The notes below the pieces were generated by a model that ran no database searches, was not told the origin of the DNA, and saw only the letters and a list, made by a program, of their open reading frames with translations. Shown here one piece after another: positions 9,122 through 18,805 of a stretch of 18,805 nt of DNA. Source of the stretch: Ophioceras dolichostomum (taxonomy: Eukaryota; Ascomycota; Sordariomycetes; Magnaporthales; Ophioceraceae); NCBI GenBank assembly GCA_003049485.1, contig PYST01000527.1, forward strand, positions 1-18,805, in the 5' to 3' direction. Within the stretch, counting starts at the first letter, position 1, and the number at the start of each line of letters is the position of its first letter. Position numbers and translations under genes: made by a program.

Positions 9122-11003
9122 NTTTTCTTTCTTTCTTGTTTTGCTCTTCTCATGCCTTTCTCGCTTCCATCCACTTTTTCGGCAGACCATCAAAATTACG
9201 CGTTGAGAAAAAAACACTGGTGTGGAACTAAAGAAAAAGCATTTTGGCTCTGATCATCATCGTCAGACACTGAACGAGCTGGAAGCTGGACGGGTTGAGG
9301 TTGGTGGGGCGGGGCTCAAGAGACGAACAAACTAGGGCCCAGCCTCAGAAAACGGCGGAATGGGAGGGCAAAAAAAAAAAACCACTACCGTGGAAAGAGA
9401 TGGAGGGAGTGGGTTTGCTTCTTGCGAACACTTCTGGCTGCAGCGTGAGCGAAGGGAAGCACCAGACACAGGTGGCGGTTGTGGTTGTGGTGGTCGGGTG
9501 AGGTTCATTCACAGCAGGGACTCATGCACATTTCAGGAGGGCGGGGGGGTTGCATCGCTGGCCGGCAGGACGAGGAGGCGCTTGCGTGCGCTGCGCACCT
9601 TCGGAACTCCGGAGAGGGAGGGAGGGACGACAGATTGACGCGACCACGTTCGGCGCTCAATGCAGCAGAGGACGAAAAGCGAGGCAATTTTCTAGACGAT
9701 GAAGGAGGCAGGCAATGCATTTCTTGGGATGGATGGGCCTCTTTTTTCCCTCCCTCTCTCTTTCTTTCCTTCTTCTCTTTTTTTTTCTTTGGTCTCAGAC
9801 GGGAATGATATCATCTTTTGGAGTTTTTTCTTCTCTTGCTTATGGCCGGATATACCAAATGTGTGGGTGCGTGGTTTCAAAAGGCATCGGCATCGGCGTC
9901 ACTTGTTTTTTTGGTGGTGATGGTGATGATTCATCCACTCATCCCCTCCCTCTCCCCCTTTTAGTGTGCGGGTGGGTGATGGTGGTGGCGTTCGTGTTTT
10001 TGGCTTGGCGCGGGTGGGCATATCGGTTCGGTGGCTGCTTGCTCAGATTATATCATTTGGAGGCTTTTTTGTATATAAAATGGAAGGCTGCATATTCCTC
10101 TTCCTCTTCGGTGAGGGCACAAGAGTGAAAAGTGAGGAATGCTTCAGATAATGTCTGTTGTACGGTTTTCTTTTCAATCGAGGGTGGCATTTATCGAATG
10201 CATATAAAGTTAATGTCTGCACTCGATCCCGGCAAAGATCGTGGATGGCAGCATGCAGAAAGTACATAACAATGTAATTTTCAGTCAACTGAGAATTGGT
10301 ACAATTCTACCCAATGTACATATTGCTTCGTGTACGAGACAAGATCGCGCTCTCACCTTCGTATGGGGGACAAGGGACACTGGCACACTAACAACAGCCA
10401 GGTTCGGGCGATGACAGCGACTAACATCAGAACACGAGCAAGGGGCCAGGGAACAAACTCCACACAACCAAACAGGGAGAAAAAAAAGGCAAGTACACTA
10501 TTATTGATATGCATGCTGAGCAAACTGTCACAAAATCCCCGCTGCCGCTCGCCGGCCGGACGCGGGGCCGTCGGGGTGAAACGGCCGAGATGGCCGAATA
10601 TGGCCTGATCTGTGCCGCCGGGAGAAGACACGGAAGGACGACCCGATAAAAAACGAAAAACATGGAACTATAAAACCACACCTTGACACCGTCTTCCCGC
10701 GTTCTCAGAATGTCATATGATCGTGTGACCGTAACCCTACAACTTTAAATCGACTCTTTGTCTTCCCCTTTTCTCCCCCGTGACATCTCCTTGACCATGA
10801 CCATCTTCAGAAATCGCAAGCAATCCTTTCATACGCCGCGCCGCACCGTGAAGGTTACCTATGCATGTGTACTCCCACTCCCAAGTCCACGGCTCCCATC
10901 GTCCCAAGTCAGGTCTAATGCAACCACCATATTTCCGCCGCAAAGGCGCCTGCCTGCCTCGATAAAGGAAGAAGAAAGAATGGATGGCGGTAGGTAGAAG
11001 AAA
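8113..11003. other. Long gene-free spacer between convergent SET2 and gatA
   Basis: About 2.9 kb separates two genes that end toward each other. It should hold both 3' untranslated regions. The plus strand is rich in pyrimidine runs (about 8470-8510, 8815-8870, 9066-9150, 9740-9795). Open frames here are low complexity, hydrophobic from T-runs or frame shadows, and none matches a family I know. A small inverted repeat, GTCCT-TGTC-AGGAC, sits near 8619-8632. No tRNA or other RNA gene was recognised. A noncoding transcript cannot be excluded. Confidence 0.5.
9066..9126 (+). repeat. C17 - T37 homopolymer block with an ambiguous base
   Basis: Seventeen C residues (9066-9082), then T, C, then thirty-seven T residues (9085-9121), an N at 9122 and four more T. 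It is the only ambiguous base in the window. Homopolymer lengths like these are prone to replication slippage and to sequencing error, so the exact length is unreliable. Confidence 0.9.
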
Positions 11004-12708
11004 TTATTTATCCCACGAAGAAACGATCTTCTCGAGCGCCTCGAGCAAGATGTCGGCGTGGTGCTCCTGGAAGATGAGCATAGGCCGCAGCCGCACGGCC
11101 GAAGCGCCGCTGCCGCCGATGTTGATGCCGAAGCCCTTCGCCCGCTTGAGGAACTCGTCCCTTCGCGGGTTGTCGAACGCGATGAACGTCCCCTGTCCCT
11201 TCCCGCGGAGGTTCTCAAACTGTCCCGGGTACTTCGCCGCCAAGGCTTCCAGCTTGCCGAACAGGTAGTCGCCCACGCGCGCCGTGTTCGCAACCAGGTC
11301 CAGCCTCTCGATCTCGCCGATGATGGCGCGGAAGACCAGCGCGCGCGCGGGGTCGCCCATCCATGTGTTGAACTGGCGGTAGGGCAGGTTCGGGCGCAGC
11401 TCCTCGTTCCCGTAGTAGTAGCCCGCCGTCTGCGCCTTCTTGGAGAAGGTCACCATGTCGGGCGGGGTCGGCAGGTCCCAGTGCTCGTGGGCCCAGAACT
11501 TGCCCGTGGCGCCCACCCCGGTCTGGACCTCGTCGACGATGAGGAGCACGTCGTGCTTCTTGGTCACCTCGCGCAGGCCGCGGAAGAAGGCGGGGGAGGC
11601 GTGGTTGTCGCCTCCCTCGGACTGGATGGGCTCCACGACGACGGCGCAGGGAGGGACGTGGTAGTTGAGGATCAGGTCCTCGACCTCCTTCAGCGACGCC
11701 GCCTCGGCCGCGGCGTTCTCCTCGGCGTACTGGTCGAGCGGGTACTTCAGCTGCGGGAAGGTCGCCTGCGGCCAGTCGAAGGCCGGAATATCGAGCTTGT
11801 GGATCGGCTTGGAGCGCGTGGTGGACAGGGAGCCGAACAGGCGGCCGTGGAAGGCCGTCTTGAAGGACAGAATCGACAGCTGAGGCGCCGAGGGAGATTT
11901 GTTGTTCATGGCGCTGGCAATCTCCTCCTCGGTGAACTCGACGTGGTGGCCTCCCCGCTCCTTCTGGCGCCGCCACATGAACGCCGCCTTGTACGCCGTC
12001 TCGTTGGCGTCGGACCCGGCCATAGCCGTGAAGACCTGGTTCAAGCCCTTGGGAGCAACCTTGAGGATGCCAGCCTTGAGCACGTCGGCCCAGTCGTGCG
12101 GTGGGAAGTTGCCCAGCGCAGGCCGGTTGATCAAGCCCTGAATCATCGCGGGGCTCCGCGCTGCCTCCAGAAGGGCGGGGTTGTTGTACCCTATGGCGAT
12201 GGAGGCGATCTGCGCATAGCTGTGTTTTGTATCTCACCAAATTTGGTTAGTTCCCCATTCATCCATACCTAGGTAGAGGTAGGTACCTCCACAACAGGCC
12301 TGGGAGGAGAAGACGCAGAACTTACACGTCTAGGAAAACGTTTCCGTCAGGGTCGACGATGTAATTGCCCGAGCTCGCCGGGTAGTCCGTCAGCATGTTC
12401 AAGCTGCGGGTGTCGAAGTACGAGTCCAGCTCCTTGACGAGCTCCTTAGCCTTGGGGCCTGGGACCTCGGTCTTGACTGATGGGCCCTCGGGCTCCCACG
12501 AGTAGAAGGACGACATGGTGGAGTTGACGAGGCCGGTGATTGAGCGCCGGGCCACGAGACCAGTGGACGACGGCAGTTTGCTGGAGGCGAAACAGAATGG
12601 AGAGATTGAAAAGACGGGCCGGGACGATGAGTTGAGCAGCGCGCGCGAGGCCAATTGGCGAGAGGATGATCGCAGCATCGAGCTGCTGCTTCGGATGGTG
12701 GACGCCAT
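11004..12708 (-). CDS. gatA: 4-aminobutyrate aminotransferase, mitochondrial
   Basis: A PLP enzyme that moves the amino group of GABA to 2-oxoglutarate, giving succinate semialdehyde and glutamate: the first catabolic step of the GABA shunt. Exons 12708-12326 and 12219-11004, with a 106-base intron (GTAAGT...ACACAG), join in frame to 532 residues. The N-terminal 65 or so residues are rich in Ser, Arg and Ala with almost no acidic residues, as expected of a mitochondrial presequence. The mature part follows the class III aminotransferase layout: NVFLDVYAQIASI, GYNNPAL, EPIQSEGGD, LLIVDEVQTG with the PLP-ring aspartate at 357, and TFSKKAQTAG, where K388 is the expected Schiff-base lysine. FNTWMGDP and GKGQGTFIAFD also match GABA transaminases. 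ATG 12708 (CCAGCCATGG) is preferred over an in-frame TTG upstream. The symbol follows Aspergillus usage; yeast calls it UGA1. Other omega-amino-acid substrates are possible. Confidence 0.95.
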
Positions 12709-13006
12709 GGCTGGCTTAAATAATAACCTGGAAGCCAACTGCTCGTAGAGGTGCAGGTGGGTGCGGGTGGGTGTGGTCAGGTGGCCAGGAGGAAGGCGTT
12801 GTCATCCGTAGCTTCCTGTCGTTCGGATTACGCCCGTCGCCGCTTCTTCACCTTCCTAGCAGCCCTTCTGCTTCGACTTTCCCTGTCTGGTCTGGCCTGG
12901 CCTGTTTTCCGTAAGAATATGCTGAAATGGAGGGAACGAACAAGTGCAGGATAGGTCAAGGTTGCCTACAACCGGTAACGGCGATGCCTCGCTTTCCCTG
13001 GCGAAT

Positions 13007-13022
13007 CCAATGAAGTCCAATC
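13007..13022 (+). promoter_or_regulatory. Paired CCAAT boxes upstream of gatA
   Basis: CCAAT occurs at 13007-13011 and 13018-13022, 11 bases apart, about one helical turn. They lie about 300 bases upstream of the gatA start codon. Candidate HAP/CBF complex sites; binding is inferred. Confidence 0.4.
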
Positions 13023-14216
13023 AGTATGGCAGGTTCGAGGGTGGGCGTTGTTGTGTGGGTGGCAACCGGTTTGCGAAGAGGGTGTGTGGGAGAAGGTGCA
13101 AGGGAGGCTGCAATTTGTCGAGCGCAGACAAGTTTGTGCACTCGACGTCTGGGCCTGGGCCACGATCTCTTCATTAACCTCCGATCTTGGAGGGCAGGCA
13201 AAAGACACTTCGACAGGGATGATCGATGTATGTGACGCTGTCACACCCTCTCGCAAAAGCTCGTAGGGCAAAAGTGTTGAAGGGCACAATTGAGTTTCAT
13301 TGACAAGATGGCTGGGTGATATGAAGTTAAAGGGGCAGCTGCGAGCAACGCCAGACGCATGTAACCCACGCGAACCAGCAGAAAGGAGTGTTGCGGTGAA
13401 TTGGTGGGTGTTGAATGGTGGGTGACTCTTTTGAGCTTATCGCCAAGTCTCGTGGCTTCCTTCTTTCGGGCGAAGAGGCGTTCGGAGGAGGGAAACTGCG
13501 ACTTGCGTGGGAGGGGTCACACTGCAGCGAGACCGGCGTGGGAGGCAGCAATTGCTCGGCGTCTGGACTCTGGAGATGAAAACCATAGACTTACGTCAAG
13601 GATTACCGTCAAACGAGGCGTCTGGGCCGGGACTAGCGAGGCTAGGGATAGGATGGTCCGGCAGGCAAGTTCAGATGGGATTGACCAAAAAGACGACGAT
13701 ACCTTCAATTCTGGCTCGAACCCATGGTGGATGGAGGGTCAACAAGTTTATATACTTAGCATTGGCATCTGTTACTACCTAATCCCAATAAAGTGCCTGG
13801 ACCCAAAACCGGTGATCGGCCATTCTGCACAATAATAAACCCCATGCTCCATGCCTCTCTCCGCGTTCTCAGCACAGATAGTCGGTCTTGGCTCGGGGCG
13901 CGTTTGGCGGTGCGGGGGGGTTGAAGCACAACCAAGGCCCGGCCGACGGAGGGAAGTGGATGCTTTAAATCGGGGTTTTATGCAGCAATGGAGAAGGTGG
14001 AAGCCTTTTGGACCCTCACATGATGCCGCTACCGACGATCCAAAACGTAAACGCTTGAGCTATCTGGGTTCAAGCTTGGCGGCTTTAGGAAAGTCCACGC
14101 GCTGGGAATGTTCGCTTTCAATTCCATTCCCAAAGCGCGCTGAATCCGAAGAGTCGCGCCAAACCTACGAGACAAAAGAGGATCGGCGGCCTGGCTTACT
14201 GGCTGGCGGGCTGGCT

Positions 14217-14235
14217 GGGTGGGTGGATGGGTGGG
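14217..14235 (+). other. G-quadruplex-forming motif
   Basis: Four GGG runs at 14217-14219, 14221-14223, 14229-14231 and 14233-14235 are separated by loops of 1, 5 and 1 bases. Short loops of this kind favour a stable parallel quadruplex. It sits in a longer GGCTGGCT/GGGTGGAT tract, about 1.5 kb upstream of gatA. Confidence 0.7.
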
Positions 14236-15243
14236 TGGTGAAATGAGAAAGAAATGGCACATTGGGAAAGCACATATCTCAAGGCATCCCGGCCACCTAC
14301 TGGGATTCGCCGGATGTGGGCAAGTGGTGGGTCCCGTATCTATGGGGGCGTTCGGGCGTGTCCCGCGTGTCCAACGCATGTCGTTTCTGCCGCTTTCTCT
14401 ACAAGCATCCCCGGACTTATGTGGTCTCGGGAGTACATGCCGTAACGGACAATGTGGAAGGTAGGCTGTATGGCCGACTTCGCAGGTTCGGGGACCCAGA
14501 ACCATGTCCGGCAATCTCGATCGAGCAAAACTGTGTGTCGGTGAAGCTGATGCGAGAGAGGCATCCGCATGGAACGTGCAGCTAGACGAAGGCGGGGGAC
14601 GCGGGGGAGAGCCTGGCGCTAGTGGTTCTATCTCCCGAAGCAGGTGGTATAACAGATTCGAAATAATGGCTGGCAGTAACGACATGGGTGTGACCAAGAG
14701 GCCAGAATCACATCACAAGTCGGGTGGAAAAATTGCAAGCCTCACATAGTAAGGTGAGCATACACTTAACATAGGTATATTTAATAAAGAGGCAATAGGG
14801 TAAGATGCATGCTGTGCATTTGCATTTGCTCGAGACACCGAGGCGGACAAGTCTCGCGTCAGAGAGAGCCAATGAGCTTACTCGTTCGCCTGCTTACATA
14901 CGAGCCTGGCTCGCTCTGCTAGACGAAGCAGAGAGACGCGATGATGCCAGTCCACCCATTCGTTGCCCGCGGCGCAAAGAAAAGATGTCCAGCAGAAAAT
15001 CCCACCCCTGACGATTCCGCCAACGCCTGCCTTTGTCCCCGGGGACGCATCCCACGTCCCCCCATCGCATTGCAATGACTAAAGACACAAATAGGAAAAC
15101 AAGAATACCACCAAGGCTGGCAATGAAGGCAGAAACAGGAGAAATTTAGAATAGAGGGAGGGCAGTAAACGACGCGCCGGTCGATTCTCAAACACTATTA
15201 TCATCCAAAAATCCAAGAGAGAAAAGATAAGATGGAAATAATG

Positions 15244-15258
15244 ACATGTGACCACGTG
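15244..15258 (-). promoter_or_regulatory. Adjacent CBF1-type E-boxes downstream of CBF1
   Basis: On the minus strand this reads CACGTG (15258-15253), and GTCACATG overlaps the next few bases toward 15244. CACGTG is the core site of CBF1-type bHLH factors, and RTCACRTG is the yeast CDEI consensus. The pair lies about 180 bases past the CBF1 stop codon. CACGTG appears about as often in this window as chance predicts, so regulation is speculative. Confidence 0.3.
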
Positions 15259-15433
15259 GGCGAAAAACAATGAATCGTATAGGAGAGGAAAAGGGCTGCG
15301 ATGGAGTTGTGGCCTGGAGAGGGGGAAGGAGGTGTGGTTTGTGAAAATGGAATATGGTGATGGTGGTGTTTGGCAAGAAAAGGGTGGCGTAAAGCAGCAG
15401 ACAGACGAATACTTCGATTCATCAATCTCTCCC

Positions 15434-16427
15434 TCAGCTTCCTTCCTTCTCATCGGGCGAAAGGCCGGCGTTTTGCGCGACGCGCTTCCACTCCTCCAGC
15501 TCGCGGTAGAGGCGCTCGCACTCGGTCTTCAGCTTGTCGTTGGACTGGCTGAGCTCGGCAATGGCCTGCTCCGTGAGGAGCTTCTCCAGGGTCCACTTCT
15601 CGATGTTCTGCGTCTCGTTCTCCTTGAGCTGCGTGATGAATGCAACGGACCGCTGGAGGATCGAGCCCTTGTTCTTCTCGCATCCGGGAACGATCTTGGC
15701 CAGCTCGTTAATCCCTTCGTTGATCGTCTCTCGTCTCCGGCGTTCCACTGCGAAAAACGGAAATGCGAACGATTTGGTAAGCATAGACCCAGCCGAGGGA
15801 GAAGAGAAAGGACGTAAATTGAGATGACAGCGTATACTAACCTTCCTTGTGGTTGTCCTTCCGTAATTTATGCCACTCCTCCGATCCAACTGCTGGCTTC
15901 TGCCCAGGTGGGTATCCCGCGCTTGACTTGACACCGTTCGCTCCCGCTTGCTGGAGCCCATCGATAGAACCGTCCAAAGGCAGACCATCGGGGCCGGGGT
16001 TATAGGATGGATCGTGGTGGTCGGACTCGACGCCCGCCTGGGCGGCGAATGTTTCCTCCGTGCTCGGAGGAACATGCAAGGTTGGATACATAGACCCCAA
16101 AGCCGCGGCGGCAGTGCTAGAGGCGTTGGCCGGGTCGGTGACGTCGGGGTGGTCGACCGTGGCCTGCTGCAGTGCACTGAAGTCTGCGGCGGACATGTTA
16201 GAAGCCGCCTGCGCCGTCTCTATGGCGCTCTCCATGAATGCCTGAGCTACAGAGACGTCACCGGCAACGGCAGCATCCATGACAGCAGTAGCAGCGGCGG
16301 CAACTCCACGCTTAGAGCGCCGTGACTCTGGGGATGCGGGCTCAGTGCCCCTCTTCCGCTTCTGTGTTGGGGATGTGATGGCTTCCCCCTTCGTTCCAGT
16401 CTGCTCCAGTGTTGCAACCTCGGCCAT
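15434..16427 (-). CDS. CBF1: CBF1-type bHLH transcription factor
   Basis: Nuclear DNA-binding protein of the Cbf1/Cpf1 family. In yeast it binds CACGTG at centromere element I and at promoters, including those of sulphur assimilation and respiration genes. Exons 16427-15842 and 15747-15434 join through a 94-base intron (GTTAGT...TCGCAG) to 299 residues. The N-terminal two thirds is disordered, Ala/Ser-rich, with a basic patch (QKRKRG, ESRRSKRG) near residues 22-41 that could act as a nuclear signal. The basic region HKEVERRRRE keeps H193, E197 and R201, the H-E-R set that reads CACGTG. Helix-loop-helix follows to about residue 245 (INELAKIVP, SILQRSVAFITQL), then a heptad-like coiled coil (LEKLLTEQAIAELSQ to about 285). 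The intron splits the basic region between E195 and V196. The identification is firm for Cbf1-type bHLH; target genes in this fungus are unknown. Confidence 0.92.
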
Positions 16428-16557
16428 AGCGAGAGTTGGCGGAATTGGAGAGAGGAAATGAAGTCAGGTTTAAGTGTGGTGGGGTGGTGGTGGACGAATG
16501 GTGTCGAGGATTGACGCGAGCAGTGCCACTGCTCCACAAGCCTCACGACTGTCGAGT

Positions 16558-16578
16558 CTATGGTGAGTTAGTGGCCAT
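16558..16578 (-). other. Six-codon upstream ORF before CBF1
   Basis: On the minus strand an ATG at 16578 opens a six-codon frame ending in TAG at 16560-16558, about 130 bases before the CBF1 start. It would be in the leader only if transcription starts upstream of it, which the sequence does not show. Confidence 0.25.
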
Positions 16579-17252
16579 TTTTAGGATAACGGGTGTGCTA
16601 ATCGTGCCTGATGGAGTCCCTGGCGCCTAGAACGAGAGTGACTGAGAGTGAAATAAAGAAGACTATCAGGGCAGCGATAACAAGTAATTCCACAATGCCG
16701 CGGTTTCAGGTCACGGGGGCCGGTCGTTGGTGGGCGGCAAGGGAGTCCTCCAGATGGTGCGCACTTATGAGCCAGGCCGTAGCCAGGGTGAAGCCAGGTT
16801 GAAAGATTGAAGCCGGGCAAGGCCATGGCCAAGGTCCAGGGAAACAGAGCACTCGCTCAAGAAAGAGCCTGGAATCGGCTGGCTCAGGGCGACCTGAGAA
16901 CTGATGAAAAGCTCGCACCAGGGCCCTAAGTCAAGTTCTGCCATTGTGGTGTCGTACTACAGGAGGACTCTCTGTTGAAGTTGGCTGACAGGTGTGATTG
17001 ACATGGAATCCGATCAGGCACCAGGCAGACGGACAGAGCCACCAGGCACGGGGCTTGTGCAATTCCAGGTTGTCAATGCAGAAGCTTGCACTAGCAAGAC
17101 TGGCAGTCAATTTCAATCGGGACGGGAAAGAAATGGCCATGATGTGGCGATGAGAGCAAAAGGGCAGTTCCTGATCAGGGGTCGCCAGGCTGTTTGCGCC
17201 TTGAAGGGGCATCGGCTGGAGGAAGGGCCAAGCTGTCCAAGGCTTTGTCCGC

Positions 17253-17280
17253 CTGGCGCCTGGCACCTGGCACCTGGCGC
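17253..17280 (+). repeat. Four tandem CTGGCRC heptamers
   Basis: Four contiguous 7-base units, CTGGCGC, CTGGCAC, CTGGCAC and CTGGCGC, differ only at one A/G position. They lie about 0.8 kb upstream of CBF1. Confidence 0.85.
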
Positions 17281-17374
17281 GACAGCAGCAGTGCTTTTAA
17301 ACCGAAGACGCGCGTCGGCGACGAGGTAGGTGGAATGGCCGCGATTCACCCTCCAGTGCAGGTGCGGATGCAAC

Positions 17375-17397
17375 TTGATTGATTGATTGATTGATTG
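17375..17397 (+). repeat. TTGA tetranucleotide microsatellite
   Basis: Five perfect TTGA units plus a partial unit form a short microsatellite in the spacer upstream of CBF1. It is likely polymorphic in length between strains. Confidence 0.9.
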
Positions 17398-18517
17398 TGG
17401 ACGCAGAGGCAGAATAGATAAACCAAGGCGGTATTGCGAAAATGCAATATTGATGATTTGATGGAACTTACCTATTCGCAGTTCAGGCGCGATGCCCAGA
17501 TCATGTGCATGGGAGCGTGCGTGCTCCCAGCGATGCGCAGTGCCCAGGTTCCTCCCAGCGAGCGCTCGAAAAAAAACGTGATGTCGCTCTCGGAGCTGGA
17601 CGTCCGTCGGCAAAGCGTCCAAGCAGCAGGCAGAGCGCGCTCAGGGGGACAGCACGTGTTTAGTGGTGGGAACTTTGGGGCGTGTCGAACCTCGAAAGAA
17701 CAACGCCGGGAAAAGGGCAACAATAAAGAAGAAGGGTGGGAAAAATTGCAAATCGTGGAGAAATGAGAAGACGTCTCGTGCTGAAATGTCAGATCCCCTT
17801 GCCGAAATATAAACCAAGGCTCCGTCAAGACAGAATGTTTTGGACGAAATCTCTTTTTCGCCTCGTTGCGAAGCGGCCTTGCTTGGGGGGGAAACGTGAT
17901 ATGGGAGGAAAGGAGGGAGGGAAAGTCAGGTGAGCGAGCAACCACGTGAAATATATAGCTGGAAGGACCTCAGGCAATACCTCGAGGGGTGGTGGGGCTG
18001 ACAGGCCAATCACCGATCGCACAGCCCCAGCCTCTCCACTGGATCGCGGGGGGCACGGGCCAGGATACGTCCCAGGCAGCTTCTGTCTCTCCCTTCAATT
18101 GAGTGATCATTTCTCAAATGTCTTGCTGGTGTTCATTGTGTGCTGTTACTGCTACCTATTCCGTACGGTTCATCCATCCAGGGATGTTGGGCTGGCTCTG
18201 GATTCACAATGACCTGCTGCTGGGGGCACCGTTGCTGGCGCCGGGGAACGACTCGGCGGGAAAGACGTATCAACGCAACACCTGCAGTTGATTTGCATTA
18301 CGACCAGGCCATCTCACTGCAACCAACTGCATGATGTTTCTTGCAGCTGATATGAGAAAGGTGGAATGAAAAAGGCGCTCCGTTTTTTTCGAGTCCCAAC
18401 GAGACGCCCCCGAGTTTCTTTCGTCTCAGACCCGGCGGCAGCCAACAGAGCTGAGCGCAGAGAGAAAGAGAAAAAAGAGAGGCGGGTTGGGGAAAAAAAA
18501 AGATGATGTGATGACCA

Positions 18518-18542
18518 CCCACACCCACCACTCCCTTCTCCC
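18518..18542 (-). other. Minus-strand G-quadruplex motif
   Basis: Four CCC runs on the plus strand (18518-18520, 18524-18526, 18533-18535, 18540-18542) give four GGG runs on the minus strand with loops of 3, 6 and 4 bases. Fold stability is inferred. Confidence 0.5.
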
Positions 18543-18805
18543 ACTTCCTCCTCCACCCACCACCACACAAAATATTCAAAGCTGGCCGTCGATCCCGTCC
18601 CGCATCAGACGCGCGACGCCTTACGCCGGCGTGGGTGACAAATTTTCACTCAACGAAATTGAAGTTGGCGAAGAAGGAGGTCGTGCGTGTGTGCATGAGT
18701 GTGACCTGCTTCGAAAATATGTACGGCCCTTTGCACCAACGTCTTTTTCTGTCCCTATCTGCCCCCCTTCTCTCTTCTCGCCCCCCTCGCCCTCCCCCCC
18801 TCGCC

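Larger units (their letters stand above)
12709..15433. other. Gene-free spacer holding the gatA promoter and CBF1 3' end
   Basis: About 2.7 kb without a supportable gene. The left end is the gatA upstream region; the right end receives the 3' end of the minus-strand CBF1 gene. It contains paired CCAAT boxes (13007-13022), GATA-type words (CTTATC at 13436-13441, AGATAG near 13876) that could suit nitrogen control of gatA but are too short to be convincing, a G-quadruplex motif (14217-14235) and an AATAAA near 14784. Open frames of up to 222 residues in 13400-14700 look like chance frames in GC-rich DNA; none shows a known domain. Confidence 0.5.
16428..18805. other. CBF1 upstream region and right-end spacer, no gene seen
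   Basis: About 2.4 kb with no supportable coding region. It should hold the CBF1 promoter and leader. CACGTG words occur at 17653-17658 and 17943-17948. Short tandem repeats lie at 17253-17280 and 17375-17397. The right end, from about 18510, is strongly C/T-rich on the plus strand and ends in long C runs. Such tracts often precede fungal transcription starts, so a plus-strand gene may begin beyond the window. No RNA gene was recognised. Confidence 0.45.

Noticed and set aside
9715..10128. A 137-codon plus-strand frame with hydrophobic stretches
   Set aside because: The hydrophobicity comes from T-rich runs (F, L, S codons). No signal peptide and membrane arrangement convinced me, and no family match was seen.
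11058..12272. A 404-codon plus-strand open frame
   Set aside because: It is antisense to gatA. Its frame stays open because of GC-rich codon use, its composition is repetitive R/V/L/G, and it has no domain signature.
12709..12738. In-frame TTG extension upstream of the gatA ATG
   Set aside because: TTG starts are not expected in fungal nuclear genes. The ATG at 12708 has an excellent context and gives a typical mitochondrial presequence.
13707..13727. GGGTTCGAGCC on the minus strand, resembling a tRNA T-loop
   Set aside because: The flanking bases do not form a 5-base-pair T stem, and no D arm, anticodon arm or acceptor stem is found at the right distances.
14029..14697. A 222-codon minus-strand open frame in the spacer
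   Set aside because: It is rich in P, S and H from simple-sequence DNA, overlaps several equally open plus-strand frames, and has no recognisable family, so it is treated as chance.

Overview
This window looks like nuclear DNA of a filamentous ascomycete (Pezizomycotina, most likely a Sordariomycete). The genes are split by short introns (about 60-175 bases, GT...AG, several with CTAAC/CTGAC-like branch sites). The spacers are rich in pyrimidine tracts and short GGTA/TACC repeats. The four proteins have typical filamentous-fungal architectures. All gene models were assembled by hand from reading frames, splice signals and remembered family motifs; no database search was run.

Layout, left to right. 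(1) 257-3837, minus strand: a complete glutamine-dependent NAD+ synthetase (QNS1 family) in 16 exons, 705 residues. Its catalytic residues are intact, but several normally near-invariant motifs are altered. (2) 3838-4783: divergent promoter region with paired CCAAT boxes and a short upstream ORF in the probable set2 leader. (3) 4784-8112, plus strand: SET2 histone H3 lysine-36 methyltransferase, 3 exons, 1045 residues, with AWS, SET, post-SET, a helical TFIIS/LEDGF-like region, WW and SRI domains, then a long low-complexity tail carrying a 66-base tandem duplication. (4) 8113-11003: a long gene-free spacer between convergent genes, with a C17/T37 homopolymer block that holds the only ambiguous base. 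(5) 11004-12708, minus strand: mitochondrial 4-aminobutyrate aminotransferase (gatA/UGA1), 2 exons, 532 residues. (6) 12709-15433: a 2.7 kb spacer upstream of gatA with paired CCAAT boxes and a strong G-quadruplex motif. (7) 15434-16427, minus strand: a CBF1-type bHLH transcription factor, 2 exons, 299 residues. (8) 16428-18805: upstream region of that gene, with short tandem repeats and a C-rich right end that may lead into a plus-strand gene beyond the window.

The genes do not form a pathway cluster. They cover NAD+ synthesis, co-transcriptional chromatin marking, the GABA shunt and E-box-dependent transcription, which is an ordinary housekeeping neighbourhood. I see no transposon, CRISPR, viral or biosynthetic-cluster signature. 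The most unusual item is the intron-dense, divergent NAD+ synthetase. I do not see a clearly novel multi-gene system.
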